From positions 5,029,378 through 5,093,377 of the forward strand of contig NC_077235.1 of assembly GCF_027887165.1 (NCBI RefSeq): 64,000 nucleotides of DNA, in the 5' to 3' direction. A program made the position numbers and the translations under genes. A model generated the notes under the pieces. That model made no database searches and was not told where the DNA came from. It saw nothing but the letters and a program-made list of their open reading frames with translations. Position 1 is the first letter of the stretch. Every line of letters begins with the position of its first letter. This DNA comes from Monodelphis domestica (taxonomy: Eukaryota; Chordata; Mammalia; Didelphimorphia; Didelphidae). This document shows positions 1 through 11,545 of this stretch, one piece after another.

Positions 1-1201
1 ATAGAAGCTTTTAAGTTTAAATGAAATTTGCACATTTCCAAGGTGACTGAAGCTTGAGCAAGACATTTGCGACTCCATCATATTGTTAACAGAATTCAGT
101 CAATAATATCCAATGTTAAGGTTCTCCACGATTATCTAGTCAGCTGGCTTTGGAGGTAGGGAGCCTTTGTTCCAGGAATGCTTCTGGCATTTGATCAGCT
201 GTGAAATCATGGCTAAGTCATTTGATGTCTCACTGCAGCATCCAATCAAGAACTCCCCCAGGTTGTTTATATTAAGATGAAAAGTCAGATTTGCCCTCTG
301 CTCCCTCTACTCTAGGGATTATTATTGACTAATCTTCTAAAAATAGTCCTTTGGGCAGTGTTATAAATGTGGTGGCCACTGGATAGGATGGAGGAAAAGG
401 TTGGGTTTTTTTAGTGTCTTTTTCTGTAGTTTGAAGGAGAATTTATTACAAATGGGGATTGCTAATAGAAGTCAGGGAATTGATTTGAAAATGACCTCTG
501 TGACCCACCTACTGACAAAAGAGACTGATTGGAGGTTTAGAATGAGATGTGTTTTTGGACACGGACAGTATAGGGCTTTGTTTTTCTTGACTGTACATAT
601 TTGTTACTAGATTATTCTTTTTATTTCTTTAATATTGGGGTAAGATTGCAAGGAGAGATGATTTATGCTTTTTAATTGAAAAATAAAAGAAAATGTATGC
701 AGAGCCCCACTCCCAGAGCCCCTTTCCAAAGAATGATTTCTAAAATGCATAAATTTCAGAGTGAACAGTCGGAGGTTTTCCTCACCTTGTGGAAACACGA
801 ATCCATAAAGGTGTGTGCTGGTGCCAGCCAGTCGCTCTATTTTGGGGCATACGTACCTCTCTCCAAAGAAGGGCACAAATAGAGGAACAGCCCCGAGGTG
901 TCCAGGAGGCTCTCCTGGCTGTGCTCCTCAGGCCCCTCTCTCTGTCTTCCTCAAAGGCTAAAGGTGGACCTGGGTGACTTGACCCTCATCAGCTCATAGA
1001 TAGGGTCAGTCCTCAGAGTGGGGCTGTTGACATTTTTCTTCTTTTTCGTCCTCCCAGCCCCCCACCTGATAGGTGACTGTAGTAATAATGGTCAGCTAAA
1101 TCACTGGACATCCGTTAGGATTTTTCGTTCTTTTGCTGCAAGAGCAGCTGGAGAAGAAACTTGAAAACCATACTGTTTGGAGTTTGGCTTTCTCTTTGTA
1201 G
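1..1201 (+). other. ALG13 intron 2, 3' part
   Basis: No exon or clear repeat was recognised. The stretch ends in the acceptor ctttctctttgtag. The preceding ALG13 exon, which would end near the human SHAG residues, was looked for and not seen, so it is upstream of the window. Confidence 0.6.
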
Positions 1202-1340
1202 GTGCGGGGAGCTGCTTGGAGGCCCTGGAAGAAGGGAAACCTTTGGTGGTGGTTGTAAATGAAAAGCTGATGGACAATCACCAGTTAGAGCTGGCCAGAC
1301 AGCTACACAAAGAAGGCTATCTTTTCTATTGCTCATGCAG
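1202..1340 (+). CDS. ALG13: ALG13 glycosyltransferase exon (human exon 3 equivalent)
   Basis: The exon has a pyrimidine-rich acceptor ending at 1201 and a donor AG|GTAGGT at 1341. It starts with the last two bases of a Gly codon and ends two bases into a codon. It encodes the GAGSC nucleotide-sugar loop, then [20 protein letters not shown] and [12 protein letters not shown], close to human residues 82-127. This is the UDP-GlcNAc-binding part of the GT28 C-terminal domain; the enzyme adds the second GlcNAc to dolichol-PP-GlcNAc together with ALG14. The residue equal to human Asn107, the site of the known recurrent N107S disease variant, is Asn here; its left neighbour is Asp rather than Asn. 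Intron retention would stop at once (AGG TAG). Confidence 0.95.
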
Positions 1341-1524
1341 GTAGGTGGCTGGCTGGTACCCACTGTCTCTTTGGAGGCCTGTGGTCATTTGGCTGACCGA
1401 CCCTCCCCCACTGCCTCCTCCAGCTCCTACCTTCTCCCAGGCCCAGAGACCTATCCATCCACCCCACCCACCAAGTATACCCTCCAAGCCCTGTGCCATT
1501 GGCTTGCTTCAAAGTTGTCACTGG

Positions 1525-1762
1525 GTGGCGCCAGAGGTGGATCTGGAGGCAGGGAGACCTGAGTTCAAATTCAGCCTCAGACATTAGCTAGCTGAGTGGC
1601 TCTGGCAAGTCCCTGAATGTCTGCCTGCCTCAGTTTCCTCAACTGCACAGGGTGGGATCACCTGTCTTGGTGGTTGTGAGGAGCAAATGAGAGACTGTGA
1701 AGTGCTTAGCCTTGGCACCTGGCACACAGTAGGCACAAGCTATTTTTATGATTATTATTGGT
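1525..1762 (+). repeat. MIR-like CORE-SINE
   Basis: The order of diagnostic pieces fits a MIR-type element: GACCTGAGTTCAAATTCAGC (B-box region), CCTCAGTTTCCTCA, then a CACACAGTAGGCACA tail. The copy is old and diverged. Confidence 0.7.
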
Positions 1763-2079
1763 TCTCTGGATCCGTGTGTCTCTGGATTGGGACATCCTTG
1801 GTTATTCAGAAAGACAACCATGGTATTTGTTGTAGTTGGGGCTTTTTGCCCTCCATTTGCCCACTGGCAATCCCGAGTAAACGAGAATGTGTTTCTTTGC
1901 CATGGGTGTGTTAGAATGTTGGGCTGTCTCATCTGGTCCTGTGGCATGGGCTCTCATTGAAAATGTGGGACTGCTTAGAGAGAAGGAGGACAAGCCAGTG
2001 CCTGTCACTTACATAGTAGTGCTCAGAAGGCACATGGCAGAAGGCTCACGTGACCCTCGGGACAGCCTGGGCATCTGAG

Positions 2080-2215
2080 TGCTCTATTTGACAGAAGAGG
2101 ATGCTGAGACTTGTCCAGGCCACACAGCTGGTCAGTGCCTGAGGCTGGATGTGGTCCCAGGCCTTCCTGATCCCAAGTCTCTTCCTATGGGTCTCATGGC
2201 CCCCAGCCTCTGCTC
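2080..2215 (-). repeat. MIR-like SINE fragment
   Basis: Reverse-oriented pieces (GCTGAGACTTGTCC, CCACACAGCTGGTCAGTG) resemble the MIR core read on the minus strand. Boundaries are uncertain. Confidence 0.4.
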
Positions 2216-2319
2216 AGGCTTTAAGTAGAAGCTTAAACAAGGCCTTGATTCCAGAATTTCCTGCTTTTCCCTCCCTGCTAGGAAACTGGAGGAGAAGTCA
2301 TTCCTCATGAGTTTTTTTA

Positions 2320-2475
2320 AAACCCTTAAAGACAGAATGGCAAGGGCTAAGCAAACAAGGGTTAAGTGATTTGCCCAGGGTCACAAAGTTAAAAAGTGCC
2401 TGGGGCCAGATTGAACCCAGATCTTCCCAACCCACAGCCTGACACTCTATCCACTATGCCACTTGCCCCTCGTGT
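2320..2475 (-). repeat. Marsupial tRNA-derived SINE, minus orientation
   Basis: The sequence reads as the reverse complement of the SINE body: aaacccttaaagacagaatg, cccagggtcacaaag, then actctatccactatgccact at the head. It is diverged. Confidence 0.65.
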
Positions 2476-3227
2476 TTTAAATATTTGTCCACTCTTGATT
2501 TGATTCCTTTTGGTGACATCCCTCCTGGAAGCATCACGGTTTAGGCTCTTATATTGACATTGTGAACTCAGACAACTTTGAAAGGCTAAAGAAGTCTGAG
2601 CAAAGCAAGGACTGATGCTGATTCAAGGGGCCTCAGTGAAGAAGCAGCTTAAAACAAGCTCCCCACCCACCTCCAGCCAGAGCAGTAGAATGGGACTGCA
2701 GGATTGAGGCACACAGCCAGTGCAGATGTGGGGCATAGCTGATGCAGGGGTTTGTTCTCCTTAACTATGCCTCTTTGTTGCAGAGGTGTTTGGTTTTTTT
2801 TTTTTTTTCGGTGGGGACAGGGGGCATTGAGGTGAGGTAGGGGGCAGAAAAAGTAATGCTTGACAATTGAAAAAACCTGTTAAAACTGTGGGGGAAGTAT
2901 TTATTTTGCTCTCACCAGTTGGCGGCTCAGTGATTCTGTTAATGTGAGTCCTCTCCTGGCAGCCCCAAGATTGCAGCCCCTCTTTGACTTAGGAGAGGGT
3001 CTTCAGGAGCCCCTGTAGCCCACCTAAGGAGGACTCTCCATTTCTTTTGTGAATGTGTCCTTGTGCAAGAGAAGGATAGATATATAGTCCATTGGCAGAC
3101 CTGTACTCAAAGCCATTCTTCCTTGGTGGTTCAACTATCATCCATGACAGTAAATTCAAGCCCCCTAATTTAAGGAGACTTCAATTCATGAAAACCTTGA
3201 AGAAAACTGACTTGGGGAAAAAGACAG

Positions 3228-3455
3228 CCAGAGGCAATTAGGTGGCTCAGTGGGTTGAGAGCCAGGCCTAGAGAGAGGAGGTGCTGAGTTCAAGTGTGAG
3301 ACTGTGAGACGTCAGATAGAGACTTCTTGGCTGTGTGGCCCTGTGCAAGTCACTTAAGTCACTCCATTGCCCAGCCCTCCCCACCCTTCTGCCTTGGAAC
3401 TGATTCACAGTATTGATTCTAAAGTGGAAGGGAAGGGTTACAAAAAAAGAAGCAA
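3228..3455 (+). repeat. Marsupial tRNA-derived SINE
   Basis: The head aggtggctcagtgggttgag (A-box-like) is followed by gagttcaagtg (B-box-like), gccctgtgcaagtcacttaa and a tail ending gggaagggttacaaaaaaag. Confidence 0.75.
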
Positions 3456-4534
3456 AAGCCAGCCATCAGTAGTGTGACCAAACTAGGGAGGTGAGTCACT
3501 GGGTTAGGTGCTTTAGACTTCTCTCTCATAAGCTAAGCTTGGGCCATATGGGGAGTGAAGGGGAAGGGTGGAGGTAGAGAGGCTAAGGGAGGGCTCAGTG
3601 CTCCAGTTGGCATGGGGCAGGGCCCTCGGTGTCTGCTTGTCGACAGATTGAGGATCAGGTCTTTTGCAGAGACTGTTAGTTGGTCGTGGTCAATGGAATG
3701 GGCCAAGAGAGAGGGTGACTTTGCCAGGCTGAGGGAAGCCAGGTCTGGAGGTGCCATGAAGCAAAGGAGGAGGCAGTGGGCCTGGAAGATCACTTGATTG
3801 GTTAATCCTCACACAGAAATGGAGTGTGCTTTATAGATTAAGGGCAAACTCAAGCTGACATGATTCTATAAGAGGAAATTAACTGTCACCTTGCTCACTG
3901 ATTTATGCATGTGCACTCTGGCTCATGGGAAAGTCAGCTGCTTTGGGGCTTCACTCTGCCATCCAAATGCTAACCCGAGAATTCCACCTCAGAACATTCA
4001 GAAGCAAACAAGCGAGTGAGCGAGCCAGCAAGCCAGGGATCTGGGGTTGGAGAAAGTGGAGGGGATTTCACCGATTTGTACAATGAATCTGTCACCAGTG
4101 TCCAGGCCATGGCTGCTGTCAGCCTGCCCCAAGATTCCCCAGGCCCTTTTCACTCCCTCTGGGGTCACTTGACTGAAATAAACACAAGTAGCAATAAACC
4201 CATTGTGTATTTTGGGCCTGGACTACAGGCATCTGGGTCTACACTTAATGTGTGTGCCTCGGCGACATTCCTCCAGGTGTTTGCTTAGGACAGTCCTGTC
4301 CTGGAGTAACACTCGTGGCAACTGGAGCCTGGACGTATGTATGAACGTTTTGAGAAATGTTTTCAGCCAGAGGTCACCATTGAACCTGGAGGAAACTCAT
4401 TCAGCTTGTTCAGCAGCCACCTGATTTCCACACAGAGACTGTCACAACGATTTGGGAGTCACCTCCTTGCTCTGACTTCCATCCTGACCTGGTCCATTTG
4501 TTCCCATGGCCTTTTCTGTTCAAGTGGTCCTATT

Positions 4535-4775
4535 GTTGTTCAATTGTGTCTGACTCTTCCTGACCCTGTTTGAGGTTTTCTTGGCAAAAATATTGGGATG
4601 GTTTGTGATTTTCTTCTCCAGCTTGTTTTACAGATGTGGAAACTGAGGCCAACAGGATGAAGTGATTTGCCCAAGGTCACGCAGCTAGTGTCTGATGCCA
4701 GATTTGAACTCGGGAAGATGAGTCTTTCTGACTCTAAGCCCAGTGCTCTATCTACTGTGCCACCTAGCTGTTGGT
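4535..4775 (-). repeat. Mar1-type CORE-SINE, minus orientation
   Basis: The pieces tcaattgtgtctgactcttc, ggaaactgaggccaacagg, caaggtcacgcagctagtg and ctactgtgccacctagctg are in the order expected for the reverse complement of the Mar1-type marsupial SINE. Confidence 0.8.
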
Positions 4776-4854
4776 CCTAGGCAAAGTATGCTTTGTTCTG
4801 GTCTGACTGCTCTTTTTTCCCCAAGAAATATCTTTCCAGGTTCCTCTCTCTTTG

Positions 4855-5285
4855 AACTTTTTTCCTTTCAAATATTTCATTTTGTTAAATATTTCCCAAT
4901 TATGCTTAAAAAATTTAGTTCATTAAAAATTTTTTTGAATTTACAATTTTCCTTCTCCCTCCCCTCTCTCATACCCTTTGAGAAGGTGAGAAATGTGACA
5001 TCAGTCATCCATACGGAGCCATGCAGAACATCTTCCTGTTGGTCATGTTACAAAAGAAAACACAGAAAAACCTCAAGAAAAATAAAGTTTAAAAAGTCTG
5101 TTTCCCTCTCCATTCAGAGCTCATCACTTCATCAGGAATCCCTTGGAATTGTCTCAGATTGTTGTTTTGATTAGAGTAGCAAAGTTTACCCTTACAATAT
5201 TGCCGTCACTATACCTAACAATTTCCTTGTTCAGCTCATTTCACTTTGCATGAGTTTATGTAAGTTTTTCCACATTTTTTTCTGA
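4855..5285 (-). mobile_element. Probable old L1 3'-end fragment
   Basis: The sequence is AT- and pyrimidine-rich. It ends in tcactttgcatgagtttatg, similar to the minus-strand L1 3' region seen more clearly at 25.3 kb (tcactttgcatcagttcat). Family and ends are not certain. Confidence 0.4.
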
Positions 5286-5420
5286 AACCATCTCTCTCTC
5301 TTCCTTTCTCTTTATTTCTCTCTTCTTTCTTTTTCTATCTTTCGTTCTTTGATTCTTTCTCTCTCTTTTTGTTCTCTCTCTTTTTCTTTCTCTCTTTCTT
5401 TTTCTTCCTTTCCCTCCCCA
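5285..5420. repeat. Pyrimidine-rich simple repeat (TC/TTTC)n
   Basis: About 130 bases are almost only C and T, dominated by TCTCTC and TTTCT units. Confidence 0.9.
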
Positions 5421-5599
5421 CACCATAGAAGGTATCATCCAACAAAATATATACATTATGTCTTTCATGTTTCCCTCCTCAGTTCATTCTCTGGAGGCAA
5501 ACATTCACAAGTTATTCTTCAAATATTAAATCTGTGGCTGTATATAATGTTCTCTTGGTTCTATTTTTTTTCTTGTACGATTTTCTTTATTTTAATTTT

Positions 5600-7075
5600 C
5601 TTTTTTAAAATTTAAATTAATTGATTTAGTCAGTTTATAGCGTTATTTCTTGGTTACAGGCATCATATTCTTTCCCTTCCTCCCCGTAGCCTCACCCTTC
5701 CCATAGCTGATGCGCAATTTCACTAGGTATTACGTGTGTCCTTGATCAAAACCCATTTCCATGTTGTTGGTGTTTGCACCAGGATGTTCATTTAGAGTCT
5801 ACATCCCCAGCCATATCCCCTCGACCCATGTAATCGAGCAGTTGTTTTTCTTCCGTATTTCTGCTCCCAGTGTTTCCTCTGAATGTGGATCGTGTTCTTT
5901 CTCGTAGATTCCTCCAAGTTGTTCTGGATCACTGAACTGTCACCAATGGAGAAGTCCATTACATTCGATTGTACCACAGTGTATCGGTCTCTGTGTACAA
6001 TGTTCTCCTGCTTCTGCTTCTCTCACTCTGCATCAGTTCCTAGAGGTCATTCCAGTTCACATGGAATTACTCCAGTTCATTATTCCTTTGAATTCCTTTC
6101 ACTCTGCATCAATTCCTGGAGGTCATTCCGTCTTGGTTCTATTCTTCCTCATCTCATGTAGTTATTTCCAAGTTTAAAAAAAAAATTAACCTGCCCATGG
6201 TTTCTTTCTGTGCAGCAGTATTCTATCACAGTTTGTTGAGCCATTCCCCAATGAATGGGCATCTCCTCAATTTCCAATTCTTTGTCACCACAAAGAGAAC
6301 TGCTATTATTATTTTAGAACATGAATTCTTTTCCTTTTTCCATGATCTCTTTGAGAAATAAACCCAGCAATGTCTAAGGATATACATCATTTTAAGAATC
6401 TCTGGGCATAATTCCAAATTGCTCTCCAAAATGGTTGCAGTTCACAGTTTCACCAGTAGTGTATTGGTGTCCCCATTTCCCACATTGCCCCCAACATTTG
6501 TCCTTTTGCCTTTTTTAAGTTTTAGCCAACCTGATGGGTGTGAGATAATATCTCAGAGTTATTTTGATTTGTATTTCCCTAATCAGTTGTGATTTAGAGC
6601 ATTTTTTCATGTACCTACATATGGTTTTGATTTTTCATCTGAAAATTGTTCATATCTTTTGCCCATTTATCAATAGAGGGATGGCCCTTATTCCCATACA
6701 TTTGACAGTTCTCTATATGTTTACAGTGTGAGCCCTTTATCTGAGAGTTTATCTGAAAAATTTCCCCAGTCTTCTGCCTTCTTTTTAATCTTAGCAACAC
6801 TTGTTTTATCAATGCAAAAACTTTTCAATGTAATATACTGAAAGTTACTCATTTTAATCCTCTCACAATACTCTATCTCTTGTTTCCTCATAAATTCTCC
6901 TATCCATAAATCTGATAGGTAATGTTTCCTGTTCTTCTAATTTGCCTATGATTTCTCCTTTTTTTTAAAATCTAGATCACGTATCTATTTTGATCTTAGT
7001 GGTGTGAGATATATCGGTCTGTAACTAGATTTTGCTAATCTATTTTCCAGTTGTCCCAGCATTTTTAGCAAATAC
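5600..7075 (-). mobile_element. L1 3' part (ORF2 C-terminus and 3'UTR), minus strand, decayed
   Basis: Minus-strand translation gives L1 ORF2 C-terminal pieces (for example KNWKLRRCPFIGEWLNKL at about 6230-6290 and HPSIDKWAKDMNNFQ at about 6640-6690), interrupted by stops and frameshifts. The 3'UTR end is on the left (5600-5900). Part of the 3' region carries a local duplication near 6026-6130. Confidence 0.85.
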
Positions 7076-7079
7076 TGAT

Positions 7080-7875
7080 TCCTTATCTTAACAGCCTGGA
7101 TCTATGTTTGTCACAATCAAGGTTCTTCTCATCATTTCTTATACCTCAATAGTATTCCATTTCAGTCACATACCATAACTTATTCTGCCTTTCCCTAATT
7201 AATGGCATCTCCTTGATGCTCAATTCTTTGCCGTCACAAAACAGAGCTATATCTGTATTTTTGTTCAAATAGGCCCTTTTCCCGCTTCTTTGATCTCCTT
7301 GAGGCACAGATTTAGTAGTCGCATTGCTGGTCAAAGGGTATGTGCAGTTTTATAGCCCTTTGGGCAGAGTTCCAAATTGCTCTCCAGAATGGTTGGGTTA
7401 GTACACAACTCCACCAACAATGCATTAGTGTCTGAATTTTTCCACATTCTCTCAAGCTTTTCTCATTATTTTTTTTGTCCCATTAGCCCATCTGATAGGT
7501 GTGAGGTGGTGTCTCAGAGTTGTTTTATCAGGAATGATTTAGAACATTTTTTATGTGACCATAGATGGCTTTTGTTTTCTTCTGAAAATTGCCTGTTCAT
7601 ATCCTTTGAGCACTTATCAATAGGGGTATAACTCTTATTTTTTATAAATTTGGCTTAGGTCCCTGTTTAGTTGAGAAATGAGGCCTTTATGAGAGAAACT
7701 TGCTATGAAATCCCTCCCCCCAGTTTTCGGTTTTCCATCCAATTTTGACTGCATTAATTATATTTGTACAAAGATTTTTTTTAAATTCCATGTAATGAAA
7801 ATTATGAATTTTATTTTCCCTGATCCTTTCAATCTCTTTTTGGTCATAAAGTCTTCTCTTATCAATAGATCTGAT
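7080..7875 (-). mobile_element. Second L1 ORF2 C-terminal fragment, minus strand
   Basis: The same region of L1 ORF2 appears again, in a diverged copy next to the previous one: a WYVTEMEYY-type motif near 7146-7200 and a minus-strand ORF at 7687-7878 with L1-like residues. It is therefore a separate insertion or subfamily, not a continuation. It is cut at about 7875 by a SINE. Confidence 0.7.
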
Positions 7876-8056
7876 CACTAGATCTCAGTGGATTGAGAGC
7901 CGGGCCTAGAGATGGGAAGTCCTAGTTTCAAATCTAGCATCAGATGCTTCCTACCTGGGTGACCCTGGGTAGGTCTACATTTAACCCCCCATTGCCTAGC
8001 CTTTACTACTCTTCTGAGGTATTGATTCTAAGATGGAAGGTAAGGGTTTAAAAACC
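7874..8056 (+). repeat. Marsupial tRNA-derived SINE
   Basis: The pieces ctcagtggattgagagccgg, ctagtttcaaatctagcatc and the tail aagatggaaggtaagggttt are in SINE order; the first bases of the head are missing or diverged. Confidence 0.85.
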
Positions 8057-8109
8057 ATCTGATCAGGCATGATGTTTTTCATAACAAAATTTTCAATGCT
8101 TCTCTATTT

Positions 8110-8316
8110 CTTTTTTTTCTTAAACCCTCACCTTCTGTCTTAGAATCAATACTGTGTATTGGTTCCAAGGCAGAAGAGTGGTAAGGGCTAGGCAATGGGG
8201 GTTAAGTGACTTGCCCAGGGGTCATATAGCTAGGATGTGTCTGAGGCCAGATTTGAACCTAAGGACCTCCCATCTCTCACCTGGCTCTCCATCCATTGAG
8301 CCACCCAGCTGCCCCG
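8110..8316 (-). repeat. Marsupial tRNA-derived SINE, minus orientation
   Basis: A nearly full-length reverse complement copy runs from cttaaaccctcaccttctg to agccacccagctgcccc. It faces the plus copy at 7874 tail to tail, about 55 bp apart. Confidence 0.9.
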
Positions 8317-8924
8317 TCTGTAATTTACTTCTGATCTCACCCTTTTTATCTAAGTCATTTATCCAGTTTTGTTCTCTTTATTCTTGATTATGTGTGTTGC
8401 CTTGTAGGAGTCCTTAACTTTAAGGCCCCACGATTTAATTTTTTACAGTTCTGAATAGCTATGGTAAGATGTCATTGTTACAGGCAGAGAGTAGAATTTG
8501 TCAGAGTGGACAGCCATTGGGATCAGAAATGTAAAGTTATATTGATATCTGAGAAAAGGGATAAAACCCACATGAGTAAATACTGGCAAAACATAGCCAC
8601 TGAGCAGTTTTGTCCCACATGCCCCACTGTCCTCCTCCCCAGTCCAGTTATCATCATATGGTCTAGCTATCGTTGACCCTCTCTGTTCTTACTTGCTCTT
8701 TTCCAAGGGCTGTTGCCAAGCCATCTGAGCTCAGTGGCCTGAGATGCCATTGACAGCCTCATCCTTGACCAACTAAAGCAGCTCAGTGGAGAGAAATCAG
8801 AAGGGATATGTGGGATTGATGTTAGAAGGTATAGAGAAATAATAGTTTTGTTTAGGATGTGAAAAGAGACCTTCACTAGTGTGAGGTCCCAGTCTATGAA
8901 AGTAGGAAGCCGTGTTTGTGGTAA

Positions 8925-9165
8925 TTGTTGTCGTTTCAGTCCTGTCTGATTCTTGGTGACTATTTTGGGGCTCTCTCGGTAGAGTTACTGGAGTGGTTTG
9001 CCATTTCCTTTTGTGGCTCATTTTCCAGGTGTGGAAACTGAGGCAAACAGGGTGAAGTGACTTGCTCAGGGACGCCCAGCTAGTAAATGTCTGAGGCCAG
9101 GCTTAAACTCCTGAAGATGAGTCTTCTGACTCCTAGCCCCCTTCTCTGTCCACTTTGCCTCATAG
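8925..9165 (-). repeat. Mar1-type CORE-SINE, minus orientation
   Basis: The diagnostic order tcagtcctgtctgattcttg, actggagtggtttgccattt, gtggaaactgaggcaaacag, gctagtaaatgtctgaggcc is present. The copy lies about 120 bp upstream of the short-isoform terminal exon. Confidence 0.85.
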
Positions 9166-9281
9166 ATGCTCTAGAAACCCATGTAGAAATGTGTAAAATG
9201 GTGAGAAAAAACCCAAGGGCAGCAGCTGGACCGTTGTGTGGTTCCCATATCCTAATGCTTTGCTCTTTCTTTTTGTTTCAG

Positions 9282-9396
9282 CACCCTTCTTGAGCTGTTA
9301 AGATCAGTGGACTTATCATCATTGAGGCGCTTTCCTCCTGGCAAGCCAGAGATGTTCTCTGAGTTTTTGGATAAAGTTGTGGGGTTTGAAAAATGA
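9282..9396 (+). CDS. ALG13: ALG13 short-isoform terminal coding exon
   Basis: The acceptor is ctttttgtttcag, ending at 9281. The exon enters in the phase left by the 1202-1340 exon (AG|C = Ser). It encodes STLLELLRSVDLSSLRR, then PPGKPEMFSEFLDKVVGFEK and a TGA at 9394-9396. This closely matches the last 38 residues of the human 165-residue ALG13 (…SAFLDKVVGLQK). The short protein is the catalytic, ALG14-bound UDP-GlcNAc transferase subunit at the ER. The 3'UTR continues to an AATAAA at 9514. In the long human isoform this exon is skipped. Confidence 0.95.
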
Positions 9397-9513
9397 ATGC
9401 CAGGCTCTCAGCAATTTTAGTCGACCCATCTGAGAACCCATACTCACACACCTCTAGAAACCTTCCTAGGAAATGCATGTCTTTAATGTATTTTTGCAAG
9501 ACAATTTGCCCTT

Positions 9514-9519
9514 AATAAA
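9514..9519 (+). promoter_or_regulatory. Polyadenylation signal of the ALG13 short transcript
   Basis: A canonical AATAAA lies 118 bases after the stop codon at 9394-9396. A T/G-rich stretch (agtgtttgttttgactgact, about 9593-9612) follows. It implies a compact 3'UTR of roughly 130-150 bases. Confidence 0.75.
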
Positions 9520-10084
9520 TTTTCCACGTCTGATGGATGTACCAAAAGTTTCTTTTGTGAACATTTGTAAAAGTTTACTCAGATGGTTCCAACTAGTGTT
9601 TGTTTTGACTGACTGTTCCTCTTTGGGACATGTGTGGTGGTGGCCAGACACAGGTTGATCCTGGCATCCTGTATGGCAGTCTTAAAAGACTTTTGGCTTT
9701 TGAGGAAAAGTCCTTTGAGTTTGATACTCGGTGTGCCCAGAGATATCCAAGGAAGGGAAGCCCCCCCCCAAGTCACAAAGGTGCTCCCCTAACATAGAAT
9801 AGGAATGATGATAGGTGTTCATCTGCCTAACTTGATTCAGTATCTTCCAGTTGAGGCAGCTCCTGTCTGTCTTGGAAGCTTCTGTTGGACAGTTCAAGCA
9901 GGCCTGCCCTGCCCACAGAGGGGTTCCCTTCTGCTGGGTGTGTAGAGTTGGGAAGGGGTGAGGTGTCCATGCATGGCTGATAAGTGTACAGTGTAAGGAG
10001 GAGTGTACTGGGGCCCTGGGGAGACACAGAGGGCTCTAGGAACATCTGAGGAAGGAGGTCCCACTTTGAGCCAGAGGAATGAGG

Positions 10085-10300
10085 GAAGGCGCCAGGAGGT
10101 GTGAAACCTGAGCTGAGCCAAGCCTTGAAGGGAGAGAAGGAATCTGCCAGGCAGGGCTATAGAGGGAGTGCATTCCAGGCATGGCATAGGGCATGCTGAG
10201 GAGCAAATGTAGCATGGGCAGATCAAATTACCTGGAGGCAGTGTGAGCCCTAGAAGGGTTTCAAAGATGAGCTTCCTCCGTGGGTACTGTAAGACTCAGC
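10085..10300 (-). mobile_element. L2/CR1-clade LINE fragment
   Basis: The phrases gccttgaagggagagaagg and gagtgcattccaggcatgg recur in the better copies at 11.8-12.6 and 14.4-15.5 kb, which read as minus-strand CR1/L2-type reverse-transcriptase C-terminus. Confidence 0.5.
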
Positions 10301-11120
10301 TTGTAGCAGAGAGGAATGAGGGAACAAAATCAGCCTCGTGGGATTGAGCTCCCCACACCAATTCTGATGTTGGGAAAGCCATCCACAGCAATCCCTTCTT
10401 TGGAATCAACTGTATCCGCACCTCTCCTAGGGCAAGTGGAAACTGACCTTGTAGACCTCTCCTCCAGATAGATTTCTATAGAGAGATGGGGCAACATGCC
10501 TGCCTAATCCCCACCAGCATAGGGGGCTTAGGGAGGCCTGGACTAAAGTCAAGTCTCCATTCCACACACTCATGGTGAGCAAGAGTAGAGCAGGTCATCG
10601 ACATTTTAAAACATTTTCCTGGCAGCGTCTCCCCTAATACTTCATCACTGATTGGCTTTCCCCATTAGGAGCCCACAGTGAACTACTGTGACCTTATCGA
10701 GTTCCCACAGTGCTGGTAGAATTGGTAGGTCAGAGAGCTCCTGTAATTCTGCATGTGTTTTCTACCCGGTTTCAGGAAAAGTGCTGCAGGGAAAAAGGGA
10801 AAGAATCAGTATTTCTGGGCCCTCCATGGATCCAGGCATTTTCCACTGCAGAAAGGTGGTGACGTGGAACTCAGGTGGGTTGTGCCATTTCCCTTGGCCC
10901 TTCAATATCCTACCAGATTCTAAGAGAGTAAATGTTTTTTTTTCTGGTTTTCCCCAAAGAGAAGAGATGTCTTCTACAAAGGACCAATTGGCTTGGCTTC
11001 CTGAGAAGATTCAAGCCCAGATCATTAAAGTACTGGGTCGTGGCCATCTAGATAGCAAAGCAGTGATTCGAACTTTAATTTGATTGAAAGCTTCTCATTT
11101 AGACTATCTATCAGATTCTC

Positions 11121-11159
11121 CGCCCCCCCCCCCGGACCCCCCCCGCCCCCCCCCCCCCC
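11121..11159. repeat. C-homopolymer tract
   Basis: About 39 bases are nearly all C, with a GGA and two lone G interruptions. On the minus strand this is a G-run array with G-quadruplex potential; run lengths may be unreliable. Confidence 0.85.
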
Positions 11160-11164
11160 TTAGA

Positions 11165-11285
11165 TCGTAAAGCCTGTGGAGGCAGGAACTGTCTTTTGTT
11201 TGCCTCTTTTTTTGCATCCCTGGTGATTGACCCAGAGCCTGACACATAGTAGGGGCTTAATAAATGCTGATCAGTTCACCAACTG
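11165..11285 (+). mobile_element. L2-type 3' end
   Basis: The sequence reads ggaggcaggaactgtctttt, then gacacatagtaggggcttaa and taaatgctgatcag. This is the typical 3' terminus of an L2 LINE in plus orientation. Confidence 0.7.
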
Positions 11286-11334
11286 AACTGGTTTTCTCAT
11301 GTTAAGTCATGGCAGACAAACTTCATTTCGTTTC

Positions 11335-11545
11335 TTTTTTTTTTTAAAAAACCCTTACCTTCCATCTTGGAGTCAATACTGTGTATTGGCTCCAAGGCAG
11401 AAGAGTGGTAAGGGCTAGGCCATGGGGGTCAAGTGACTTGCCCAGGGTCACACAGCTAGGAAGTGGCTGAGGCCAGATTTGAACCTAGGACCTCCTGTCT
11501 CTAGGCCTGGCTCTTAATCCACTGAGCTACCCAGCTGCCCCCCAT
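11335..11545 (-). repeat. Marsupial tRNA-derived SINE, minus orientation
   Basis: A full-length reverse complement copy runs from aaacccttaccttccatctt through ggtcacacagctaggaagtg to gagctacccagctgcccccc, after a T-rich stretch (its A-tail). Confidence 0.95.

Noticed and set aside
10688..11083. 131-codon plus-strand open frame
   Set aside because: No domain, no splice or promoter context, and the region is flanked by L2 fragments. It is most likely a chance open frame.
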